NCBI GenBank assembly: GCA_934196125.1
Contig: CAKPVT010000001.1
Span: 37,079 to 101,078 of the forward strand
DNA from: an uncultured Streptococcus sp.
Lineage (GTDB): Bacteria; Bacillota; Bacilli; Lactobacillales; Streptococcaceae
Reading direction: 5' to 3'
Length of the DNA stretch: 64,000 bases
A program made the position numbers and the translations under genes. The notes beneath the pieces are model-generated. The model was not told where the DNA came from. It did no database searches and was given only the letters and a program-made list of their open reading frames with translations. This document shows positions 52,245 through 62,204 of this stretch, in pieces (the stretch's first letter is position 1; each line of letters begins with the position of its first letter).

Positions 52245-54635
52245 ATGGTAAAAATTGCTCAGGTCATCGTTGATGTCCCACTTATGCAAACAGATAAACC
52301 TTTCTCTTACATCATTCCGAAAGATATTGAAGACCAAGTGACCATCGGCTCACGAGTTCATGTGCCTTTTGGACGTGGTAATCGGCTTTTGCAAGGCTTT
52401 GTTGTCGGTTTTTCTGATACTTTTGATAATACTGTGACTGACTTAAAAGCTATTAGCGAAGTTTTGGATTTTGAGCCTGTGTTGAATGCAGAACAGCTAG
52501 AATTGGCAGAGCAGGTGCGTCATACGGTGTTTTCTTATAAAATTTCCATTCTGAAATCGATGATTCCTAATCTGCTGAATTCGCAATATGATAAACGTTT
52601 AACGCCCACAGAAAGCTTATCTAGCGAAGAACGTTTGGCATTGTTTGGCGAGAAAGAGAGCCGACTTCATTCGTCATTGACCGAGGAAGAAGCGAAAAAA
52701 GTCGCTCGCTTGGTTCAAGCAGGAAAAATTACTGTTGATTATTTAGCTAAAGATAAGAAAAATATCAAGACGGAAAAATATTATCACGTTCAAGCTGAAA
52801 AAATAGCTGCCACAGACATCTCCAATCGTGCCAAAAAACGATTGGAATTACGTGATTATTTGTTAGAGCATCCTGAAGAAGGAAAATTATCAGATTTGCA
52901 TCACCTTTTTTCACGTGATGTTGTCAAATTTTTTGTGGATACCCGGTTGATAACTGTTCTTGAAAGAGAGAAAAAACGTTCAGACGCTTATTTTGATGTA
53001 GCAACAACGGATTTTCTTGATTTAAATGCTGAACAAGCGGCTGTCGTTGAACAAGTAACTAGCCAAATTGGTCAGGAAAGTAAGCCGTTTTTACTGGAAG
53101 GTGTGACAGGCTCAGGAAAAACTGAAGTTTATCTGCATATCATTGACAAGGTTTTGAAACTCGGTAAAACAGCCATTGTCTTGGTGCCTGAAATTTCTTT
53201 GACACCACAAATGACCAATCGTTTTATTTCACGTTTCGGCAAGCAAGTAGCTATCATGCACTCTGCTTTGTCAGATGGTGAAAAGTTTGACGAATGGCGA
53301 AAAATCAAGTCTGGACAAGCCCGCGTCGTTGTTGGGGCACGCTCTGCCATTTTTGTTCCTATTGAAAATATTGGTGCCATTATCATTGACGAGGAACATG
53401 AGGCGACTTACAAGCAAGAATCCAATCCGCGTTACCATGCGCGTGATGTGGCTTTGCTTCGTGCTAAATACCATAAAGCCATATTATTAATGGGTTCGGC
53501 AACACCAAGCATTGAAAGCCGTGCTCGTGCTAGTCGTGGTGTTTACCAATTCCTGCAATTGACACATCGTGCTAATCCTATGGCAAAGATTCCCAAAGTT
53601 GAAATTGTCGATTTTCGTGATTATGTTGGACAGCAAGAAGTTAGCAACTTTACTCCGTACCTCTTAGAAAAAATTGCTGACCGTCTAGAAAAAAATGAGC
53701 AAGTTGTGCTCATGCTCAATCGTCGTGGTTACTCTAGTTTTATCATGTGCCGTGATTGTGGCTATGTTGATGAATGTCCAAATTGCGACATTTCCTTGAC
53801 GCTGCATATGGATACCAAAACCATGAATTGTCATTATTGTGGTTTTGAAAAATCCATTCCACACACTTGTCCGAATTGCCATAGCCGTAGTATTCGGTAT
53901 TATGGAACAGGGACACAGAAGGCTTATGATGAACTCGTGGAAATTTTTCCACAAGCTCGTATTTTACGAATGGACGTTGATACCACACGTCAAAAAGGGG
54001 CTCATCAACGCATTTTGGATAAATTTGGCAACCATGAAGCCGATATTTTACTTGGCACACAAATGATTGCTAAGGGACTTGATTTTCCAAATGTTACTTT
54101 GGTAGGAGTTTTAAATGCGGATACGTCTTTAAATTTACCTGATTTTCGTTCTTCTGAACGCACATTCCAATTGTTGACACAAGTTGCAGGGCGTACAGGA
54201 CGTGCAGAAAAAGAAGGTGAGGTTCTTATCCAGACCTACAATCCACAGCACTATGCTATTCAACTAGCACAAAAGCAAGACTACGAGGCATTTTACGCTT
54301 ATGAAATGGGAATCCGTAGGCAATTAGCTTATCCGCCTTATTATTTCACGGTCGGATTGACCTTATCGCATAAAGATGAGCAGAGCGTTGTCCGTAAATC
54401 ATTTGAACTCTTGCAATTATTGCGCCAGCAATTATCAGATAAAATCAAAATTCTCGGTCCAACACCAAAACCGATTGCCAGAACGCATAATCTTTATCAT
54501 TATCAAATTATCGTTAAATATCGCTTCGAGGACAATTTAGAGAATGTCCTGAACCAGATTTTAGATTTGACACAATTACCAGAAAATAAAGATTTACGCT
54601 TAGTCATTGACTATGAGCCACAAAATTTCATGTAG
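52245..54635 (+). CDS. priA: Primosomal protein N' (replication restart helicase PriA)
   Basis: 796 residues. 3'-DNA-binding domain at the N-terminus, helicase core with GVTGSGKTEVYLH (Walker A) and DEEHEATYKQ (motif II), and a zinc region with nine Cys (CRDCGYVDECPNC ... CHYCGF ... CPNC) that sits between the helicase lobes. PriA restarts stalled replication forks. AGAAAGG precedes the ATG. It lies in the conserved rpoZ-priA-fmt order. Confidence 0.95.
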   Translation: MVKIAQVIVDVPLMQTDKPFSYIIPKDIEDQVTIGSRVHVPFGRGNRLLQGFVVGFSDTFDNTVTDLKAISEVLDFEPVLNAEQLELAEQVRHTVFSYKISILKSMIPNLLNSQYDKRLTPTESLSSEERLALFGEKESRLHSSLTEEEAKKVARLVQAGKITVDYLAKDKKNIKTEKYYHVQAEKIAATDISNRAKKRLELRDYLLEHPEEGKLSDLHHLFSRDVVKFFVDTRLITVLEREKKRSDAYFDVATTDFLDLNAEQAAVVEQVTSQIGQESKPFLLEGVTGSGKTEVYLHIIDKVLKLGKTAIVLVPEISLTPQMTNRFISRFGKQVAIMHSALSDGEKFDEWRKIKSGQARVVVGARSAIFVPIENIGAIIIDEEHEATYKQESNPRYHARDVALLRAKYHKAILLMGSATPSIESRARASRGVYQFLQLTHRANPMAKIPKVEIVDFRDYVGQQEVSNFTPYLLEKIADRLEKNEQVVLMLNRRGYSSFIMCRDCGYVDECPNCDISLTLHMDTKTMNCHYCGFEKSIPHTCPNCHSRSIRYYGTGTQKAYDELVEIFPQARILRMDVDTTRQKGAHQRILDKFGNHEADILLGTQMIAKGLDFPNVTLVGVLNADTSLNLPDFRSSERTFQLLTQVAGRTGRAEKEGEVLIQTYNPQHYAIQLAQKQDYEAFYAYEMGIRRQLAYPPYYFTVGLTLSHKDEQSVVRKSFELLQLLRQQLSDKIKILGPTPKPIARTHNLYHYQIIVKYRFEDNLENVLNQILDLTQLPENKDLRLVIDYEPQNFM

Positions 54636-54695
54636 CGGATGACTATGCTATAATAGAGAAAATTTAAGTAAGAAAATCCTTTGAAAGGAACTGAA

Positions 54696-55631
54696 ATGAC
54701 AAAATTAATTTTTATGGGAACACCTGATTTTTCAGCGACTGTTCTAAAAGGTTTGCTAGATGATAGCAACTACGACGTCCTAGCGGTGGTAACGCAACCT
54801 GACCGTGCTGTTGGACGCAAAAAAGAAATCAAAATGACACCTGTTAAGGAAGTTGCTTTGGCGCACAATTTGCCAGTTTATCAACCTGAAAAAATGTCTG
54901 GTTCAGAAGAAATGGCAGAGCTGATAACTTTGGGTGCTGATGGCATTGTGACAGCTGCGTTTGGTCAATTTTTACCAACCAAATTGCTTGATTCTGTTGA
55001 TTTTGCGGTCAATGTTCATGCTTCGCTTCTTCCCAAATACCGTGGCGGTGCACCAATTCACTATGCAATCATTAACGGAGAAGAAGAAGCTGGCGTGACA
55101 ATCATGGAAATGGTTAAGAAAATGGACGCTGGTGATATGATTGCCAAGGCTTCAACACCGATTGCTGACGATGACAATGTTGGAACAATGTTTGAAAAAT
55201 TGGCTGTTATCGGACGTGATTTGTTGTTAAAAACATTACCAGATTACATTGCAGGCAATATTAAACCAGAACCGCAAGACGAAAGTAAAGCCACTTTCTC
55301 ACCAAATATTACACCAGAACAAGAACGCATTGACTGGAATAAATCAGCACGTGATGTCTTTAATCACATTCGTGGCTTGTACCCGTGGCCAGTAGCTCAT
55401 ACCCTTCTTGACGGCAAACGTTTCAAGATTTATGAAGTGACTTTAGCTGAAGGTCACGGAAAACCAGGTGAAATTATCGAAAAAGGTAAGAAATCACTTG
55501 TCGTAGCAACAGGTGACGGGGCGATTTTGCTTAAAACAGTGCAACCAGCTGGGAAGCCACGCATGAGCATTGTTGATTTCCTTAATGGTGTAGGGCGTAA
55601 GCTCGAAGTAGGTGACCTTATTGGCGAATGA
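54696..55631 (+). CDS. fmt: Methionyl-tRNA formyltransferase
   Basis: 311 residues from ATG 54696 (MTKLIFMGTPDFSATVL) with AAAGGAA 7 bases upstream; a longer frame from 54681 is rejected. The formyl-transfer site is NVHASLLPKYRGGAPIHYAIINGE, followed by the C-terminal tRNA-binding domain. It formylates initiator Met-tRNA. The rsmB start overlaps its 3' end by 11 bases. Confidence 0.95.
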   Translation: MTKLIFMGTPDFSATVLKGLLDDSNYDVLAVVTQPDRAVGRKKEIKMTPVKEVALAHNLPVYQPEKMSGSEEMAELITLGADGIVTAAFGQFLPTKLLDSVDFAVNVHASLLPKYRGGAPIHYAIINGEEEAGVTIMEMVKKMDAGDMIAKASTPIADDDNVGTMFEKLAVIGRDLLLKTLPDYIAGNIKPEPQDESKATFSPNITPEQERIDWNKSARDVFNHIRGLYPWPVAHTLLDGKRFKIYEVTLAEGHGKPGEIIEKGKKSLVVATGDGAILLKTVQPAGKPRMSIVDFLNGVGRKLEVGDLIGE

Positions 55632-56943
55632 TTGGAAAAATCAGGCACGTGGTTTAGCGCTTCTTGTCCTTGAAAATGTCTTTGAAGACGGGGCTTATTC
55701 TAATATTGCTCTCAATCAAGAATTAAGCCATACGACATTATCGCCAAAAGATAAGTCTTTAGTGACAGAAATCGTTTATGGAACAGTTGCACGAAAAATT
55801 ACCTTAGAATGGTATCTTGCTCATTACATTAAAGATCGAGATAAGTTAGATTCTTGGGTTTATTACCTATTAATGTTGAGCCTTTATCAGCTCTTGTATC
55901 TTGATAAAATTCCTGCCCACGCTGTGGTAAATGACGCAGTTAACATTGCTAAAAATCGCGGTAACAAAAAAGGTGCAGAAAAATTTGTTAACGCTGTTCT
56001 ACGATGTTTTACCAAGGAAGAATTACCGAATCCTGAAACGATTAAACGTAAGAATAAACGTTACTCTGTGCTTTATTCATTGCCAGTTTGGTTAGTCAAA
56101 AAATTAATTGATCAATTCGGCGAAGAACGCGCGGTAGCTATTATGCAAAGCCTTTTTGTCCGCAATAAGGCAAGTATTCGTGTAACAAATCTTGATAAAT
56201 TAGCTGAGATTAAAGCTGCGACTGGTGCAGAGCAATCTATCTTATCGCCAGTTGGTTTGGTGAAAACATCAGGACATTTTGCTGGGACAGATTATTTTGC
56301 TAACGGTGATATCACAATTCAAGATGAATCTAGTCAACTAGTTGCTTCAACGCTCAATATTCAAGGAAATGAAGACATCTTAGATGCCTGCGCTGCCCCA
56401 GGTGGTAAGACAACTCATATGGCTTCGTATTTAAAAGAAGGGCACATCACAGCACTTGATTTATATGACCATAAATTAACGCTTGTCATGGATAATGCCA
56501 AGCGCCTGCATGTCGCTGATAAAATCAGCACACAAAAAATGGATGCCACAACTGTTCATGAGCATTTTGCGCCAGATTCTTTTGATAAGATTTTGGTAGA
56601 TGCCCCTTGCTCAGGAATCGGCTTAATCCGCCGTAAACCGGACGTTAAGTACAATAAAGAGAATCAAGATTTCTCGGCTCTGCAAGAAATTCAACTGCAA
56701 ATACTTGATAGCGTTTGTCAAATGTTGCGTAAAGGTGGTATAATAACTTATAGCACTTGTACAATTTTTGATGAGGAAAATTTCCAAGTTATTCACAAAT
56801 TTTTAGAAACTCATCCAAATTTTGAACAAGTAAAACTGAGTCATACGCAAGAAGATATTGTTAGAGAAGGATGTATTGCAATTACCCCAGAACAATATCA
56901 GACAGATGGGTTCTTTATAGGACAAGTCAAACGTATCTTGTAA
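55621..56943 (+). CDS. rsmB: 16S rRNA m5C967 methyltransferase
   Basis: 440 residues from TTG 55621 (ANDWKNQARGLALLVLE), chosen for the AGGTGA site 7 bases upstream; GTG 55612 would add three residues. An NusB-like N-terminal domain is followed by the RsmB SAM domain with DACAAPGGKTTHMA, DAPCSGIG and the catalytic Cys in YSTCTIF. It methylates C967 of 16S rRNA. It overlaps fmt, and stp follows by 37 bases. Confidence 0.93.
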   Translation: MANDWKNQARGLALLVLENVFEDGAYSNIALNQELSHTTLSPKDKSLVTEIVYGTVARKITLEWYLAHYIKDRDKLDSWVYYLLMLSLYQLLYLDKIPAHAVVNDAVNIAKNRGNKKGAEKFVNAVLRCFTKEELPNPETIKRKNKRYSVLYSLPVWLVKKLIDQFGEERAVAIMQSLFVRNKASIRVTNLDKLAEIKAATGAEQSILSPVGLVKTSGHFAGTDYFANGDITIQDESSQLVASTLNIQGNEDILDACAAPGGKTTHMASYLKEGHITALDLYDHKLTLVMDNAKRLHVADKISTQKMDATTVHEHFAPDSFDKILVDAPCSGIGLIRRKPDVKYNKENQDFSALQEIQLQILDSVCQMLRKGGIITYSTCTIFDEENFQVIHKFLETHPNFEQVKLSHTQEDIVREGCIAITPEQYQTDGFFIGQVKRIL

Positions 56944-56980
56944 TCTCAAGGAGGAAACTGACACAGTCAGAAGAAAAACT

Positions 56981-57718
56981 ATGAAAATTTCACTTGTAAC
57001 TGATATCGGACAAAAACGTTCAAACAATCAGGATTTTATTAACAAATTTGATAATAAAAACGGCATTACTTTGGTTATTTTAGCAGATGGCATGGGTGGT
57101 CATCGTGCAGGAAATATCGCTAGCGAAATGACTGTTACAGATCTTGGACGGGAATGGATTAATACCGATTACACTGAGTTAAGTCAGATTCGTGATTGGC
57201 TTTTAGTGACATTAGAAGCTGAAAATCGCAAAGTCTATGAACTCGGTCAAACTGATGAGTATAAAGGCATGGGAACAACAGTAGAAGCCTTGGTAATTGT
57301 TGATAACAATGTCATTTATGCTCACGTTGGGGATTCACGCATTGGTTTGCTCCACCAAGGAGAATACCGATTGTTGACAAGTGATCATTCTTTAGTTAAT
57401 GAACTGGTAAAAGCTGGTCAATTGACTGAAGAGGAAGCTGCAAATCATCCTCAAAAAAATATCATTACACAGTCTATTGGACAAGCAAACCCTGTCGAAC
57501 CAGATTTAGGTGTTCAAGTACTTGAAGAAAATGACTATCTCATTATTAACAGTGATGGTTTAACTAATATGATTACCAATGACGAAATTGTTAGCATTTT
57601 AAGTCAAGATAAAAATCTTGATGACAAGAACAATGAGTTGGTTACTCTTGCTAACGAACGTGGAGGTCTTGATAACATTACCATTGCTTTAATCCACGCC
57701 GAAAGTGAGGAAGCTTAA
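56981..57718 (+). CDS. stp: PP2C-type Ser/Thr phosphatase (PhpP/Stp)
   Basis: 245 residues. PP2C motifs are RSNNQDF, ADGMGGHRAGN with metal-binding Asp residues, GDSRIGL and GLDNITIAL. It reverses StkP phosphorylation. The stop overlaps the kinase ATG by 1 base (TAATG), so kinase and phosphatase are coupled. The AAGGAGG at 56948-56954 is rather far (27 bases) from the ATG, but no in-frame start lies nearer. Confidence 0.94.
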   Translation: MKISLVTDIGQKRSNNQDFINKFDNKNGITLVILADGMGGHRAGNIASEMTVTDLGREWINTDYTELSQIRDWLLVTLEAENRKVYELGQTDEYKGMGTTVEALVIVDNNVIYAHVGDSRIGLLHQGEYRLLTSDHSLVNELVKAGQLTEEEAANHPQKNIITQSIGQANPVEPDLGVQVLEENDYLIINSDGLTNMITNDEIVSILSQDKNLDDKNNELVTLANERGGLDNITIALIHAESEEA

Positions 57719-59589
57719 TGATTCAGATTGGCAAATTATTCGCTGGTCGTTATCGGATCCTCAAATCTATCGGACGGGGTGGAATGGCAGATGTTTATCT
57801 GGCAAAAGATCTCATTCTTGATAATGAAGAAGTTGCCATTAAGGTGCTTCGGACGAATTATCAGACTGATCAAATTGCCGTAGCGCGTTTCCAACGGGAA
57901 GCGCGTGCCATGGCAGAACTGAACCATCCCAATATCGTCTCGATTCGTGATATTGGAGAAGAAGACGGACAGCAATTCTTAGTAATGGAATATGTTGATG
58001 GCTCGGACTTGAAAAAATACATTCAAGATCATGCTCCACTTTCTAATAATGAAGTTGTTAGAATCATGGAAGAAGTCTTATCTGCGATGACTTTGGCGCA
58101 TCAACAAGGAATTGTTCACCGTGATTTAAAACCACAAAATATCTTATTAACCAAAGACGGAACGGTTAAAGTTACTGACTTTGGTATCGCCGTAGCCTTT
58201 GCTGAAACAAGTTTAACGCAAACCAATTCAATGCTAGGTAGTGTGCATTATTTATCGCCTGAACAAGCACGTGGTTCAAAAGCGACTGTTCAAAGTGATA
58301 TTTACGCTATGGGGATTATGTTGTTTGAAATGTTAACAGGTCACATCCCATATGATGGCGATTCAGCTGTTAACATTGCGCTTCAGCATTTCCAAAAACC
58401 ACTTCCTTCCATCATTGATGAGAATAAAAATGTGCCACAAGCACTAGAAAATGTTGTTATCAAGGCGACTGCAAAACGTTTAAGTGACCGTTATGCGTCA
58501 ACTTTTGAAATGAGTCGTGATTTGATGACGGCACTTTCTTACAACCGTAGCCGTGAACCTAAACTTGTTTTTGAAGATACTGAAAATACAAAGACACTTC
58601 CAAAGGTAACAACATCAACATCTGTTCCTTCAACGACAGAACAACTCTTGAAGAAACAAAAAGCAGCTAAAGAAGATAAAGCAGCAACAGAAAACAAAGC
58701 GACTAAAGCTAAAACAAAGAAGAAAAAATCACGTCGTATGTTCGGCACGTTAATGAAAATCTTTTTTGCAGTTGTGATTGTAGCTATTGCTATCTTTACT
58801 TACTTGACGTTGACCTCACCATCAACCGTGAGTGTTCCAGATGTTGCTGGCTCTAGTTTATCAGAAGCAAAAACAACGATAAAATCATCAGGTCTTAAAG
58901 TTGGAACCGTTTATAAAGTATCAAGTGATACCGTTGAGAGTGGTTACGTTATTAAGACAAGTCCAACTGCTGGTTCATCGAAAAAAGAAGGGGCATCAAT
59001 TGATATTTACGTATCAAAAGGATCATCAGGATTCAAGATAAAAGACTATAGAGGTCAAGATTATCAAACAGCCGTTAAAGATTTGGTTAATAATTATGGT
59101 GTTTCAGAGTCGCAAATTGAGATTGAAGAAGTCTCAACGTCAGACTATGACGAAGGTGTTATCATCAGTCAAACGCCTAGCAAAGGTGAAACCTTCAAGG
59201 TAAGTGGCGATGATAAGATTACCTTTAAAGTAGAAAGCACAGTAACAATGCCAAATCTGACAGGTTATACTTATTCAGAAGCTATTGCTGCCTTGACAGC
59301 TCTAGGTGTGTCAAGTTCACATATTACGGTTTATCAAGCCGACCCAAATTCTTCTACGGGTTATGTGCAAGTAAGATCACCATCTTCAACAGCAACTGTC
59401 ACTGCTCAGACACCATACTATGGTGAAACGTTAAGCGATAACGTGGTACTTTACCTAGTAGCTGATAAAGAAGAAAGCTCACAGGCACCATCGTCATCAA
59501 GTTCAGAATCCTCTGAATCAAAAGAATCAAGTTCGTCAAGCAGTAGTACAGATAACAGTAGATCATCGACAGAAACAAGTGATGAATAA
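57718..59589 (+). CDS. stkP: Ser/Thr protein kinase StkP/PknB with three PASTA domains
   Basis: 623 residues. N-terminal kinase: glycine loop GRGGMADVYLA, VAIKVL lysine, HRDLKPQN catalytic loop, DFGIA and the SLTQTNSMLGSVHYLSPE activation loop. A Lys-rich juxtamembrane region and a membrane segment (about 344-363) follow, and then three PASTA repeats outside the cell, starting TVSVPDVAG, GFKIKDYRG and TVTMPNLTG, before a Ser-rich tail. It senses peptidoglycan fragments and phosphorylates division proteins. Pneumococcal StkP has four PASTA; three here may be real. Confidence 0.95.
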   Translation: MIQIGKLFAGRYRILKSIGRGGMADVYLAKDLILDNEEVAIKVLRTNYQTDQIAVARFQREARAMAELNHPNIVSIRDIGEEDGQQFLVMEYVDGSDLKKYIQDHAPLSNNEVVRIMEEVLSAMTLAHQQGIVHRDLKPQNILLTKDGTVKVTDFGIAVAFAETSLTQTNSMLGSVHYLSPEQARGSKATVQSDIYAMGIMLFEMLTGHIPYDGDSAVNIALQHFQKPLPSIIDENKNVPQALENVVIKATAKRLSDRYASTFEMSRDLMTALSYNRSREPKLVFEDTENTKTLPKVTTSTSVPSTTEQLLKKQKAAKEDKAATENKATKAKTKKKKSRRMFGTLMKIFFAVVIVAIAIFTYLTLTSPSTVSVPDVAGSSLSEAKTTIKSSGLKVGTVYKVSSDTVESGYVIKTSPTAGSSKKEGASIDIYVSKGSSGFKIKDYRGQDYQTAVKDLVNNYGVSESQIEIEEVSTSDYDEGVIISQTPSKGETFKVSGDDKITFKVESTVTMPNLTGYTYSEAIAALTALGVSSSHITVYQADPNSSTGYVQVRSPSSTATVTAQTPYYGETLSDNVVLYLVADKEESSQAPSSSSSESSESKESSSSSSSTDNSRSSTETSDE

Positions 59590-59593
59590 TGAC

Positions 59594-59626
59594 TTAAAAG
59601 TCTAGGAGAATTTCCTAGGCTTTTAA
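59594..59626 (+). terminator. Terminator of stp-stkP
   Basis: TTAAAAGTCTAGGA pairs with TCCTAGGCTTTTAA (one G-U) around GAATT; a T run follows at 59632. Confidence 0.75.
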
Positions 59627-59668
59627 TGTCGTTTTTTTAGTTAGAAACCTGCAATTTTGGTAGCTTTT

Positions 59669-59677
59669 TGGTAAAAT
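59669..59677 (+). promoter_or_regulatory. Extended -10 promoter of liaFSR
   Basis: TGGTAAAAT at 59669-59677 is an extended -10. It sits 23 bases before the liaF ATG; no clear LiaR operator can be fixed by eye. Confidence 0.45.
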
Positions 59678-59699
59678 ACAGAAAAAGAAAGGGTATGAT

Positions 59700-60395
59700 A
59701 TGAGGAAAGTTCAATTTTTTGTCATTGTAGAAACGATTTTGATTGTGATGGGCTTGATGACTATCATGGCAAATAATCTATCGAGTTTTATTCTTATTCT
59801 TGTTTTGATTTTATTGGCGCTGCGATTTTATAATCAAGATAAACGGAACAATTTTTTATTGACCATTGGTCTTGTTCTTTTATTTTTGAATTTTATGCTT
59901 AATCCTTATATTATCATGGCGGTGGTATTAGGCGTTGTTTACGTTGTTATCAATCGTTTTTCACAAGTTAAGAAAAAAAATCGCTATGCTTTGGTGCGTT
60001 TTTGTGAGGAAGAATTAAAGGCAAAGCCTGTCCGTAATCAATGGATTGGAATGGATACGCACGATAGTGATTTTTATGCGTTTGATGATATTAATATTAT
60101 CCGTTTGACAGGAAGTGATATGATTGATTTAAGCAATGTCATTGTAACTGGAAAGGATAATGTCGTTGTCATTCGAAAAGTTTTTGGTCCGACAAAAATT
60201 TTGGTGCCTATTGATGTTGCCGTGAAATTAGATGTTAGTGCGATTTATGGTAGCGTTCGGTACTTTGATTTTGAAGAATATGATTTACGTAATGAATCGT
60301 TAAAATTATGGCATAGTGAGGACGAAGAGTATTTAAAAGCAGTGAAAATTGTCGTTAGTACGCTTGCTGGAGATGTTGAGGTGGTGCGCAAATGA
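59700..60395 (+). CDS. liaF: LiaF-like envelope-stress inhibitor
   Basis: 231 residues. An N-terminal part with two to four hydrophobic segments is followed by a soluble beta-rich C-terminal domain (about 130-231, VIVTGKDNVVVIRKVFGPTKILVP). This is the LiaF/VraT layout. LiaF holds the sensor kinase LiaS off until envelope stress. The stop overlaps liaS by 4 bases (ATGA). Confidence 0.9.
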   Translation: MRKVQFFVIVETILIVMGLMTIMANNLSSFILILVLILLALRFYNQDKRNNFLLTIGLVLLFLNFMLNPYIIMAVVLGVVYVVINRFSQVKKKNRYALVRFCEEELKAKPVRNQWIGMDTHDSDFYAFDDINIIRLTGSDMIDLSNVIVTGKDNVVVIRKVFGPTKILVPIDVAVKLDVSAIYGSVRYFDFEEYDLRNESLKLWHSEDEEYLKAVKIVVSTLAGDVEVVRK

Positions 60396-61417
60396 AAAAA
60401 CATCATTTTATATTATTTATTCTTTATGCGAGTATTATTATCATCTCAATCGTTATCGTTGTTTTGGATAGTTTAAATCTGCATCTGAAAAATCTTATCA
60501 CAGATTTCTGGATGGGAGAACAATTTGTCTTTTCAATTGTCTTTTTAATCCTAGCAGTAACGATTTTGTTACTTTTGCTTTGGGTTATTTTAGATGATAA
60601 CAGCAAACGTGGCATCAACCAAAACTTACGCTGTATTTTGAATAATCAGCCTATCACTCTAGACGAAGATACAGAAGTCAATACGAATTTATCGCGTTTG
60701 TCTAAAAAAATGACGCATTTGACAAATAGCTTGCAAAATACAGAAAATAGTCGCATTCTAAACAGTCAAGAAATTGTTGAGCAAGAACGAAAACGAATTG
60801 CGCGTGACTTGCATGACACGGTTAGTCAAGAATTATTCGCTTCTTCGATGATCCTTTCAGGCGTGTCTGCTAATCTTGACCAAATTGAAAAAGAGCAATT
60901 AGAATTTCAATTGACGGCTGTTGAAAGCATGCTGCAAAATGCTCAAAAAGATTTGCGAATTTTGCTATTGCATTTACGACCAACAGAATTAGAAAATAAA
61001 ACCCTTTCAGAAGGTTTTGATATCCTCTTGAAAGAATTGACAGATAAGAGTAGTATAGAGGTTGTTTATAAGAAAAATATCGGTCAACTACCTAAGAAAA
61101 TAGAGGATAACGTTTTTCGAATTGCACAAGAATTCATTAGTAATACCCTTAAACACGCTAAAGCCAGTCGTTTAGAGGTTTATCTAAATCAAACAGAAAC
61201 CGAGCTACAGCTTAAAATGGTCGATAACGGTATCGGTTTTGATATGGATGAAAGTCATGATTTAAGTTATGGTATTAGTAATATTGAAGAACGTGTTGAT
61301 GATATGGCTGGAACAGTTACATTACTGAGTCAAAAAGGTAAAGGAGTATCAATGGATATTCGTTTGCCACTGGTAAAGGGAGGAAACGAGGAGAAAGAAG
61401 ATGACCCAGAAAATTAA
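60392..61417 (+). CDS. liaS: Sensor histidine kinase LiaS
   Basis: 341 residues. Two membrane segments with a short extracellular loop (about 5-27 and 45-70) mark an intramembrane-sensing kinase. The HisKA_3 phosphoacceptor is in RDLHDTVSQELFAS, and the ATPase has NTLKHAKAS and DNGIGFD. It phosphorylates LiaR under envelope stress. It overlaps liaF by 4 bases and liaR by 17 bases. Confidence 0.93.
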   Translation: MKKHHFILFILYASIIIISIVIVVLDSLNLHLKNLITDFWMGEQFVFSIVFLILAVTILLLLLWVILDDNSKRGINQNLRCILNNQPITLDEDTEVNTNLSRLSKKMTHLTNSLQNTENSRILNSQEIVEQERKRIARDLHDTVSQELFASSMILSGVSANLDQIEKEQLEFQLTAVESMLQNAQKDLRILLLHLRPTELENKTLSEGFDILLKELTDKSSIEVVYKKNIGQLPKKIEDNVFRIAQEFISNTLKHAKASRLEVYLNQTETELQLKMVDNGIGFDMDESHDLSYGISNIEERVDDMAGTVTLLSQKGKGVSMDIRLPLVKGGNEEKEDDPEN

Positions 61418-62045
61418 AGTTATCCTAGTTGATGACCATGAAATGGTACGTTTAGGGTTGAAAAGTTTTTTGAATTTGCAACCAGATGTTGAGGTGGTTG
61501 GTGAAGCTGGAAATGGTTTAGATGGTATCAACTTGGCTTTAGAATTAAAACCAGATGTGGTTGTTATGGATTTGGTAATGCCAGAAATGAGTGGTGTCGA
61601 AGCAACATTGAAGCTTCTGGAAGAATGGAAGGAAGCTAAAATTCTTGTTTTAACATCTTACCTTGATAACGAAAAAATTTATCCTGTCATTGAAGCAGGC
61701 GCCAAAGGTTATATGTTAAAAACATCTAGCGCAGCAGAAATTTTAAATGCCATTCAGAAAGTTGCACGTGGTGACTTAGCTATTGAAACAGAAGTCGATA
61801 AAAAAATCAAAGCCCATGATATGCAACCAGAATTGCATGAAGATTTGACAGCGCGTGAACGTGATATTTTGAGATTACTTGCTAAAGGGTATGATAATCA
61901 AACTATTGCTGATGAGCTATTTATCTCACTAAAAACTGTCAAAACACACGTTTCAAATATTCTAGCTAAGTTAGAAGTTGACGACCGTACACAAGCAGTC
62001 GTTTATGCCTTTAAACATCATTTAGTACCGCAAGATGACGAATAA
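61401..62045 (+). CDS. liaR: Response regulator LiaR
   Basis: 214 residues. Receiver domain with acidic pair VDDHE and phospho-acceptor Asp in VVVMDLVMPEMSG, plus LuxR-type helix-turn-helix (LTARERDILRLLAKGYDNQTIADELF). NarL/LiaR family. It activates envelope-protection genes and its own operon. Overlap with liaS indicates co-translation. Confidence 0.94.
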   Translation: MTQKIKVILVDDHEMVRLGLKSFLNLQPDVEVVGEAGNGLDGINLALELKPDVVVMDLVMPEMSGVEATLKLLEEWKEAKILVLTSYLDNEKIYPVIEAGAKGYMLKTSSAAEILNAIQKVARGDLAIETEVDKKIKAHDMQPELHEDLTARERDILRLLAKGYDNQTIADELFISLKTVKTHVSNILAKLEVDDRTQAVVYAFKHHLVPQDDE

Positions 62046-62164
62046 TGATATAATATAACTAGGACTTTTCTTTGATTTTTAAATTAGAAAGGAAAATGGG
62101 AAAGTGGTGTCGCTTTTATGGAAAATGAGATTCTGATGACCTTTTTCTTTCCCATAATTTTCAG
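62046..62164 (+). promoter_or_regulatory. Promoter and hairpin leader of the HAD/cyclophilin gene
   Basis: TGATATAAT at 62046-62054 is an extended -10. The leader of about 100 bases holds a long inverted repeat, GAAAATGGGAAAG (62093-62105) with CTTTCCCATAATTTTC (62149-62164), interrupted by a 3-base bulge. The gene start follows directly. Confidence 0.5.
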
Positions 62165-62204
62165 ATGGATATAAAAACTAAATACAAGGCTAAAAAAACT
62201 AAAA

